A DNA stretch of 15,920 nucleotides. It comes from JAZDLO01 sp043801935 (GTDB taxonomy: Bacteria > Actinomycetota > Thermoleophilia > RBG-16-64-13). The translations under genes and the position numbers were made by a program. Every line of letters starts with the position of its first letter. Positions within the stretch are counted from its first letter, which is position 1. The stretch lies in the NCBI GenBank assembly GCA_043801935.1, contig JAZDLO010000236.1:1-15920 (forward strand), in the 5' to 3' direction. The notes beneath the pieces were generated by a model. That model was not told where the DNA came from. It made no database searches and worked only from the letters and a program-made list of their open reading frames with translations. Shown one piece after another: positions 6,936 through 12,541 of this stretch.

Positions 6936-6964
6936 TTGCACCCATCCCAGGCGTCCACTAAACT
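6936..6964 (+). promoter_or_regulatory. Predicted promoter of the leuA leader, leaderless transcript
   Basis: TTGCAC (6936-6941), a 17-base spacer, and TAAACT (6959-6964) form a good -35/-10 pair with the TANNNT form common in actinobacteria. The expected start, about 7 bases after the -10, is at 6971-6973, directly at the ATG of the leader ORF. GAAGGG (6965-6970) is too close to that ATG to serve as a normal ribosome binding site, consistent with leaderless translation. Confidence 0.55.
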
Positions 6965-6972
6965 GAAGGGCC

Positions 6973-7086
6973 ATGGAGAGCAGAACAGGATTCCAGCCGT
7001 GCTCCGCAGCCGTTCAATCTACCAGGCCGGCTGATGCCGCACGCCGCGCTCTCGTTCTCGACCTCCTCCTGCTGCTCCCCCGCTAG
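6973..7086 (+). CDS. leuL: Leucine-rich leader peptide of leuA
   Basis: ATG 6973 opens a 37-residue ORF ending at TAG 7084-7086, 80 bases before leuA. Its end reads ALVLDLLLLLPR: seven Leu codons among nine (residues 27-35, codons CTC and CTG), immediately before the stop. This is the classic layout of an attenuator leader peptide that senses charged tRNA-Leu; leucine leader peptides upstream of leuA are known in actinobacteria. It falls between the usual ORF length cut-offs and would be missed by automatic annotation. The rest of the peptide (MESRTGFQPCSAAVQ...) shows no known motif. Translation likely starts on a leaderless mRNA. The Leu codons overlap RNA elements that can pair with the leuA ribosome binding site. 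Confidence 0.7.
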   Translation: MESRTGFQPCSAAVQSTRPADAARRALVLDLLLLLPR

Positions 7087-7156
7087 GGGGAGATACTCGC
7101 GAAGCCGGCGCCATCCGGCATATCAGCAGCCATGATCCGTAGGAGAGCCAGGAGGT
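7061..7156 (+). promoter_or_regulatory. leuA attenuation region: anti-ribosome-binding-site and alternative stems
   Basis: ACCTCCT (7061-7067), inside the Leu-codon run of the leader, is the exact complement of AGGAGGT (7150-7156), the leuA ribosome binding site. Within that long-range pair are GCTGCT (7071-7076) with AGCAGC (7125-7130), and GCCGG (7104-7108) with CCGGC (7115-7119). A local hairpin, CTCCCCC (7075-7081)/GGGGGAG (7086-7092) with loop GCTA, covers the leader stop codon and competes with part of the GCTGCT pairing. No T-run follows any stem, so translational rather than transcriptional attenuation is favoured: a ribosome stalled at Leu codons would cover 7061-7076 and leave the leuA site free. 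The folding is my inference. Confidence 0.5.
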
Positions 7157-7166
7157 AGAGAAAGCC

Positions 7167-8801
7167 ATGTCCGCGAGCAACACCCCCCCGACCAGCGGTA
7201 GGCCCCCTGAGGGCCGCGTGGCCGCCGGTCGCCCGGCGGCCACGCGTCGCAATACGGGAGTCCCCGTCGTCTTTTTCGACACCACGCTGCGCGATGGGGA
7301 GCAATCGCCCGGTAGCAGCCTCAATGCTTCGGAGAAGCTGGAGATCGCGCATCAGCTGGTACGCCTGGGTGTGGACGTGATCGAGGCCGGCTTTCCCGCG
7401 AGCAGCCCCGGTGATTTCGACGCCGTGCAGGCCATCGCCCGCGAAGTCAAAGGCGCGGTCATCTGCGGCCTGGCGCGCTGCATCGAGAGCGACATCCGCA
7501 CCTGCTGGGACGCCATCAAGGACGCCGAGCGCCCCCGCATCCACACGTTTGTCTCCACCTCCGATATCCACCTCGAGCACCAGATGCGCAAGAGTCGCGC
7601 GGAAGTGCTGGAGTTGGCCCGGGAGATGGTCGAGTTGGCCGTGTCGCTGTGTCCGGGGGACGTGGAGTTCTCGGCCATGGACGCCACCCGCTCGGATGTC
7701 GATTTCCTCGCGGAGGTGCTGGAGGCGGCCGTCCAGGCCGGGGCTACGACCATCAACGTGCCCGATACCGTCGGATACACCTTGCCCACGGAATACGCCG
7801 CACTGATGGATCGGCTGTACGAGAAGGCGCCGAGTCTCGAGAACGTGGTGCTCAGCGTCCACTGTCACAACGACCTGGGGCTGGCCACGGCCAATTCCCT
7901 GGCCGCGGTGGAGCGGGGGGCCACTCAGGTGGAGGTGGCGGTCAACGGCCTCGGCGAGCGGGCCGGCAACGCGGCGCTCGAAGAGGTGGCCATGGCTCTC
8001 GTCACCCGCCGCGATATCACCCAGAGGCCGGTGAACATCGTCACCACCGAGATCTCCCGCACCAGCCGCATGGTCTCGAGCTTCACCGGGCACTTGGTAC
8101 AGGCCAACAAGGCGATCGTGGGTAAGAATGCCTTCGCCCATGAATCCGGCATCCACCAGGACGGGGTGCTGAAGGAGCGTTCCACCTACGAGATCATGCA
8201 TGCCAAGGACATCGGCCTCACCGAGTCGGACATCGTGCTGGGCAAGCACTCCGGGCGGCACGCCCTGCGGTCGCACCTGGCCGAGCTGGGTATCCATCTT
8301 GAGGGGCCGGAGTTGGACGAAGCCTTCCGCCGCTTCAAGGAGACCGCCGACAAGAAGAAGGAAGTCACCAGCGCCGATCTCGAGGCTCTGGTAGGCGAGG
8401 AGATCCGGGAGCGCGAGGACGTCTACTCCCTGGATCACTTCTACGTATCCGCGGGTTCGGAGATCACGCCTTCGAGCCAGGTGGGGGTACGCACCCAAGG
8501 CGAACCGCAAGCGGGGAAGGCCTTCTCCGGAGGATCGGTCGAGTCCATCTTCATGGCCATCGACGACGCGGTCGGCGTGACCGGGAAGCTGCTCGACTAT
8601 CAGGTGCGCTCGATCACCTCCGGCAAGGACTCTTTGGGCGAGGTGCGCGTGGTGGTGGAGGTCGATGGCAAGCGCTATGCGGGCCAGGCGGTGGCGATCG
8701 ACGTGCTCGAAGCGTCGGCCAAAGCGTACGTCCGGGCTTTGAACAACGTGGCGATGATGCGGGAAGCCGGCGGCGCCCGCGGTGACAGGGTATACCTGTA
8801 G
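7167..8801 (+). CDS. leuA: 2-isopropylmalate synthase
   Basis: A 544-residue LeuA, which condenses acetyl-CoA with 2-oxoisovalerate, the first committed step of leucine synthesis. Motifs: FDTTLRDGEQSPG (37-49) with catalytic R42 and metal ligand D43; VHCHNDLGLA (231-240) with metal ligands H232 and H234; NGLGERAGNAALEE (260-273); HESGIHQDG (325-333) and GKHSGRHAL (359-367). Residues about 420-530 match the C-terminal leucine-binding regulatory domain, so leucine feedback inhibition is expected. ATG 7167 has GGAGG at 7151-7155. About 30 residues precede the usual start of the TIM barrel, rich in Gly/Arg/Ala/Pro and encoded over a very strong hairpin (7215-7246); GTG 7218 is an unlikely alternative start. 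The leader peptide upstream and the regulatory domain support LeuA rather than homocitrate or citramalate synthase. acnA follows after 68 bases; leuB, leuC and leuD are not present. Confidence 0.92.
   Translation: MSASNTPPTSGRPPEGRVAAGRPAATRRNTGVPVVFFDTTLRDGEQSPGSSLNASEKLEIAHQLVRLGVDVIEAGFPASSPGDFDAVQAIAREVKGAVICGLARCIESDIRTCWDAIKDAERPRIHTFVSTSDIHLEHQMRKSRAEVLELAREMVELAVSLCPGDVEFSAMDATRSDVDFLAEVLEAAVQAGATTINVPDTVGYTLPTEYAALMDRLYEKAPSLENVVLSVHCHNDLGLATANSLAAVERGATQVEVAVNGLGERAGNAALEEVAMALVTRRDITQRPVNIVTTEISRTSRMVSSFTGHLVQANKAIVGKNAFAHESGIHQDGVLKERSTYEIMHAKDIGLTESDIVLGKHSGRHALRSHLAELGIHLEGPELDEAFRRFKETADKKKEVTSADLEALVGEEIREREDVYSLDHFYVSAGSEITPSSQVGVRTQGEPQAGKAFSGGSVESIFMAIDDAVGVTGKLLDYQVRSITSGKDSLGEVRVVVEVDGKRYAGQAVAIDVLEASAKAYVRALNNVAMMREAGGARGDRVYL
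7215..7246 (+). repeat. 14-bp perfect hairpin inside the 5' end of leuA
   Basis: Arms 7215-7228 (CGCGTGGCCGCCGG) and 7233-7246 (CCGGCGGCCACGCG) are exact complements around a TCGC loop. In RNA this would be extremely stable, about 50 bases into the leuA coding sequence, covering codons 17-27 (GRVAAGRPAAT). A shorter GGCCC/GGGCC stem (7201-7205 and 7211-7215) adjoins it. Confidence 0.7.
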
Positions 8802-8807
8802 CGAGCG

Positions 8808-8828
8808 GGTCCGCCGAGCGGGCGGACC
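8808..8828 (+). terminator. Strong hairpin between leuA and acnA
   Basis: GGTCCGCC (8808-8815), loop GAGCG, GGCGGACC (8821-8828): 8 perfect base pairs starting 7 bases after the leuA stop. No T-run follows, so it may be a partial terminator, a processing site or a 3'-end stabiliser that uncouples leuA from acnA expression. Confidence 0.4.
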
Positions 8829-8869
8829 AGGTCGGCGCGAAACGAGGGCTGAGGAAAGGTGCGATCTCG

Positions 8870-11761
8870 ATGAGTAAGGTTACCGGCAAGGGCGCCTCCA
8901 CCGCGCGCGGCGCCAAGGCGGGCCGCCGCCCGAAGGCCGGCCGCACCGTGGGGACGGGCCCCCTCGAGTCCTGGACGACCCTCGACCTCGAGGGCGGGCC
9001 CTGCCGGGTGGCGGACCTGGGGTACCTGGCGCGGGCGACCGGCCGTGACCTGGCCAGGCTTCCCTATTCCATCCGCGTACTCTTGGAGAACGCCCTCCGA
9101 CACTGCGGCCTTGGTGTGGTGCAGGAGAAGGACGTGCTGACCCTCCTCGATTGGGACGCTGCCTCTGCCGAGCGCCCCGAATTCGCCTTCATGCCCGGCC
9201 GGGTGTTGCTGCAGGACTTCACCGGTGTGCCTTGCGTGGTCGATTTGGCGGCGCTGCGCTCGGCCATCGCCCGGAGTGGAGGGGACCCCGGGGTCATAAA
9301 CCCCAGCGTGCCCGTCGACCTGGTGATCGATCACTCGGTCCAGGTCGACTACGCGGGCGTACGCGATGCCTGTCGGCGCAACATGGAGATGGAGATGCAG
9401 CGCAACGGCGAGCGCTATGCGCTGCTGCGCTGGGCTCAGGGCGAGCTCAGCAACTTGCGGGTGATGCCGCCGGGAACCGGCATATGCCATCAAGTGAACC
9501 TTGAATATCTTGCCGCGGTGGTGCGCCGCGACGGCAAGGGCGGCGAAGCGGCAGCTCCGGTGACACCGGCGGCCACGGCCGCCACGGCGACACCGGGGGC
9601 CGCGGCCGCGCAGGAGAGCGGCGGCGGCAAGAGCAGCAGCGGCGCGGGCGGCGAAGCGGCGGCGCCTGAGGACCTCCCCTGGGCCTACCCCGACACGGTG
9701 ATCGGCACCGATTCCCATACCACCATGATCAACGGCCTGGGGGTGCTGGGCTGGGGGGTGGGGGGCATCGAGGCCGAGGCTGTCATGCTCGGTCAACCCT
9801 ACTTCATGCTCGTGCCTCAGGTGGTAGGCGTGCGCCTCGTCGGCCGGCTGTGCGCGGCAGCCACCGCCACCGACCTGGTGCTCACCGTCACCGAGCTCCT
9901 GCGCGGGGTGGGGGTGGTGGGCAGGTTCGTAGAGTACTTCGGTCCCGGAGCCGAAGCCCTGCTTCTGGCGGACCGGGCCACGGTCGCCAACATGGCTCCG
10001 GAGTATGGGGCCACCTGCGGTTTCTTCCCGGTGGATGGTGAGACGGTGGCGTATCTTCGGCAGACCGGCCGTTCCGAAGAGCTGTGCGCACGGGTCGATG
10101 TCTATTCGCGCGCGCAAGGCCTGTTCCGGGAGCCGGGCTCTCCCGACCCGGAATACTCATGGGTGGTCGAGCTCGACCTGGCTGATGTCCGGCCCAGTCT
10201 CGCCGGTCCCCGGCGGCCGCAAGAAAGGGTGCCGCTCGAAGCGATGCCTGAGAGATTCCACCGGGATCTGCCTGCCCTATCCCGGGGCAGGGAAGGGGTA
10301 GCCAGGACCAAGGTGGAGCTCGGCGGCAAGCGGGAGATCATTCGGGACGGGCACGTGGTGATCGCCTCGATCACCAGTTGCACCAACACTTCGAATCCGG
10401 GCCTCATGCTGGCCGCCGGGCTGCTGGCCCGGAATGCGGTCGCACTGGGTCTGGCGCCCGCGGGCTGGGTGCGCACCAGTCTGGCGCCGGGATCCCGGGC
10501 GGTCACCGGCTATCTGGCCGAGGCAGGGTTGCTCGAACCCCTCGAAGCGCTCGGCTTTTCGGCTGTTGGCTACGGCTGCGCCACCTGCATCGGTAACAGC
10601 GGGCCTCTGCCGGACGAACTGGCCCGCGCGGTCGAAGAAGAGAAGCTGGTGGTAGCCGCGGTCTTGAGCGGCAACCGCAACTTCGAGGCCCGGATACATC
10701 CGCTGGTGCGAGCGAACTATCTGGCTTCGCCCCCGCTGGTGGTGGCGTACGCGTTGGCCGGGACGGTGGACGTCGACTTAGCGAACGAGCCGTTGGGCAC
10801 GCGAGCCGATGGGCGGCCGATATATCTGCGGGACCTCTGGCCTTCGGCTGACGAGGTGGCCGAACTGGCCCAGGAGGTGCTTCGGCCGGACGTCTTTCTG
10901 GCCGAGTATGCCGCGGCCCTCGAAGGTGCCGAGGCCTGGCGCCTGATGGCGGTGCCGGCCGGCGCGCTGTACGAGTGGGACCCGGCCTCCACCTACGTGC
11001 GGGAGCCCCCGTTCTTCGAGGACCTCGCCGCCCGACCGGCGCCTCCGGGCGACATCCCTGGAGCGCGAGTGCTGGGGATCTTCGGTGACTCGGTGACCAC
11101 CGATCACATCTCCCCGGCCGGGTCGATCGCGCCTGACAGCCCGGCGGGCCGCTACCTCATCGAGCAGGGCGTGCAGCCGCGCGACTTCAATACGTATGGC
11201 GCTCGGCGAGGCAATCACGAGGTGTTGCTGCGCGGGGCGTTTGCCAACGTCCGCCTTCATAACCTCATGGCAGAGGGTCGCGAAGGCGGCTGGACCACTC
11301 ATCATCCTTCGGGCGAGCTGCTGCCTATCTTCGATGCCGCCATGCGCTACCAGGCCGAGTCGGTGCCTCTGGTGATCTTCGCGGGCAAGGAGTACGGCAC
11401 CGGTAGCTCCCGCGACTGGGCCGCCAAGGGGACGGCTCTGCTGGGCGTCCGGGCGGTGATCGCCGAGAGCTTCGAGCGCATCCACCGCAGCAACCTGGTG
11501 GGCATGGGCGTGCTACCCCTGGAGCTGGAGTCGCACGTTACCGTGGAGAGTCTGAGATTGGATGGCTCGGAGACAGTCGACATCGAAGGGATAGGTGCTG
11601 GGATCACTCCGGGAGGCGCCCTGGTGGTGACGGTACACTCCGTCGACAGAGACGATCTCATGCTCAGCTGCCGGGCGCGACTCGACTCGACCGTGGATGT
11701 CGAATACTTCGAGCATGGCGGGGTCCTGCCCAAGGTTCTGCGGCTGAAGCTGGGGGAGTAG
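8870..11761 (+). CDS. acnA: Aconitate hydratase (AcnA type)
   Basis: A 963-residue monomeric aconitase of the AcnA/IRP type, interconverting citrate and isocitrate in the TCA cycle with a [4Fe-4S] cluster. Cluster ligands are C504 (ITSCTNTSNP), C570 and C573 (GYGCATCIGNSGP). Other signatures: LLQDFTGVP (113-121), IGTDSHTTMINGLGVLGWGVGGIEAE (split, 278-303), the mobile C-terminal domain beginning around FGDSVTTDHISPAG (738-751), and AGKEYGTGSSRDWAAKG (838-854). It is longer than the usual roughly 890-900 because of a basic, Gly/Lys/Arg-rich N-terminal extension (1-30) and an Ala/Gly/Ser-rich insertion at about 224-266 between NLEYLAAVV and the IGTDSHTT motif. ATG 8870 has GAGGAAAGG at 8851-8859. 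The gene follows leuA on the same strand after a hairpin; it is not a LeuCD isomerase. Confidence 0.93.
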   Translation: MSKVTGKGASTARGAKAGRRPKAGRTVGTGPLESWTTLDLEGGPCRVADLGYLARATGRDLARLPYSIRVLLENALRHCGLGVVQEKDVLTLLDWDAASAERPEFAFMPGRVLLQDFTGVPCVVDLAALRSAIARSGGDPGVINPSVPVDLVIDHSVQVDYAGVRDACRRNMEMEMQRNGERYALLRWAQGELSNLRVMPPGTGICHQVNLEYLAAVVRRDGKGGEAAAPVTPAATAATATPGAAAAQESGGGKSSSGAGGEAAAPEDLPWAYPDTVIGTDSHTTMINGLGVLGWGVGGIEAEAVMLGQPYFMLVPQVVGVRLVGRLCAAATATDLVLTVTELLRGVGVVGRFVEYFGPGAEALLLADRATVANMAPEYGATCGFFPVDGETVAYLRQTGRSEELCARVDVYSRAQGLFREPGSPDPEYSWVVELDLADVRPSLAGPRRPQERVPLEAMPERFHRDLPALSRGREGVARTKVELGGKREIIRDGHVVIASITSCTNTSNPGLMLAAGLLARNAVALGLAPAGWVRTSLAPGSRAVTGYLAEAGLLEPLEALGFSAVGYGCATCIGNSGPLPDELARAVEEEKLVVAAVLSGNRNFEARIHPLVRANYLASPPLVVAYALAGTVDVDLANEPLGTRADGRPIYLRDLWPSADEVAELAQEVLRPDVFLAEYAAALEGAEAWRLMAVPAGALYEWDPASTYVREPPFFEDLAARPAPPGDIPGARVLGIFGDSVTTDHISPAGSIAPDSPAGRYLIEQGVQPRDFNTYGARRGNHEVLLRGAFANVRLHNLMAEGREGGWTTHHPSGELLPIFDAAMRYQAESVPLVIFAGKEYGTGSSRDWAAKGTALLGVRAVIAESFERIHRSNLVGMGVLPLELESHVTVESLRLDGSETVDIEGIGAGITPGGALVVTVHSVDRDDLMLSCRARLDSTVDVEYFEHGGVLPKVLRLKLGE
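9538..9666 (+). repeat. Low-complexity insertion in acnA bounded by exact direct repeats
   Basis: The 15-mer GGGCGGCGAAGCGGC occurs at 9538-9552 and 9646-9660, exactly 108 bp (36 codons) apart. Both copies, with the following bases, encode GGEAAAP (residues 224-230 and 260-266). Between them lies Ala/Thr/Pro then Gly/Ser-rich sequence that standard aconitases lack. Removing one repeat and the spacer restores near-normal spacing between conserved blocks. Confidence 0.75.
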
Positions 11762-11870
11762 GGGCTAGGACCCTTCGGACAAAGCGATAGCAGCGATCAA
11801 CGGGGCAGCGGTTTCCAGGTCCCGGTTTAGGGCGAGCAGGTCGTCCGCGCTAGGTCAGACGAGGCCCGCC

Positions 11871-11884
11871 GCCCGCGAACGGGC
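11871..11884 (+). terminator. Weak hairpin between convergent acnA and methyltransferase genes
   Basis: GCCCG (11871-11875), loop CGAA, CGGGC (11880-11884), followed by ATTCT. The 127-bp gap between convergent genes needs a terminator and this is the best stem I can see, but it is short and the T content after it is poor. Confidence 0.25.
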
Positions 11885-11888
11885 ATTC

Positions 11889-12539
11889 TCAGGCTTTGCG
11901 CGCCGTGACGCCCTTAACAAGAAGGAGTGGGCCGATCCTGTGGACATCGTGCCACTCGATCTGCGCTAACCCGGCTTGCCCGAGCATGTCGTCGATCTCG
12001 GCCGGCGTGTGAAACCGTTCCCTGCGTCTGCGGGTGGCGAAGAAGAGCCGCTGCAGGGGGATGACGAAGTGGTCGGCGAGAAGGAACGATCCTCCTGGGG
12101 TGAGTGCCCTGGTCACCTCGCTGAGCCCCTTGGCTTGATCGGCCCAATGGTGGAAGGAGATGGTGGAAAGGATCAGATCGAACTGTCCCTCGGCAAAGGG
12201 AAGTTCCTCCGCCTGCCCTTGGACGAAGCGAAGCCTCTCCGGGAGAGGATTCGAGGTGTCGGCCGTTCTGATCATCTCCTCTGAGGCATCCACGCCCACG
12301 AGTTCAGCCTTCGGAAAACGCTGAGCGGCGAGGCGGAGGAGAGCGCCGGTACCGCATCCGACGTCGAGGACGCGTGCAGGGTCGGGTGCGAGCCCCGTGG
12401 CCACGTCAAGCGCACCTCGGTGGACCGGCCCGAAGAAGACCCGCTGGGTCCAGCTACGGTCGTACGTGGGAGCCCAACGATCGAAGCGTTCGACATCGCG
12501 GCCGTGGGGAGAGTGACGTCTGCCGGAAGGCGCTCTCAC
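11889..12539 (-). CDS. Class I SAM-dependent methyltransferase
   Basis: A 216-residue methyltransferase of the Methyltransf_11/UbiE-like type. The SAM-binding motif I is VLDVGCGTG (57-65), followed by the acidic strand-2 end VGVDASEEMI (81-90), the ELPFAEGQFDLILS segment (motif II region, about 112-125) and SFHHWAD, then LTPGGSFLLAD (motif III). N-terminal FDRWAPTYDRSW is the usual pre-motif helix. Substrate is not predictable from the sequence. Start GTG 12539 lies 2 bases after the stop of the pabB-pabC gene, and the only purine-rich stretch (GAGG) touches it, so translation is probably coupled to the upstream gene. No ATG exists early in the frame. Confidence 0.75.
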   Translation of the reverse strand: MRAPSGRRHSPHGRDVERFDRWAPTYDRSWTQRVFFGPVHRGALDVATGLAPDPARVLDVGCGTGALLRLAAQRFPKAELVGVDASEEMIRTADTSNPLPERLRFVQGQAEELPFAEGQFDLILSTISFHHWADQAKGLSEVTRALTPGGSFLLADHFVIPLQRLFFATRRRRERFHTPAEIDDMLGQAGLAQIEWHDVHRIGPLLLVKGVTARKA

Positions 12540-12541
12540 CC

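Noticed and set aside
7034..7086. ATG 7034 as start of the leader peptide
   Set aside because: It is in a different frame, yields a Ser/Cys-rich reading and does not use the TAG at 7084.
7071..7166. Classical rho-independent terminator in the leuA leader
   Set aside because: Several stems exist but none is followed by a T-run, so translational control fits better.
7083..8510. 475-codon minus-strand frame opposite leuA
   Set aside because: Antisense shadow of leuA with no recognisable domain or start signal.
8675..10117. 480-codon minus-strand frame opposite leuA end and acnA
   Set aside because: Antisense shadow; composition (His/Arg/Gly/Ala) reflects the complementary codons of acnA.
8870..11761. 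Aconitase homologue as LeuC-type isopropylmalate isomerase next to leuA
   Set aside because: It is a single-chain, full-length AcnA-type protein with both the cluster domains and the mobile C-terminal domain, unlike two-subunit LeuC/LeuD.
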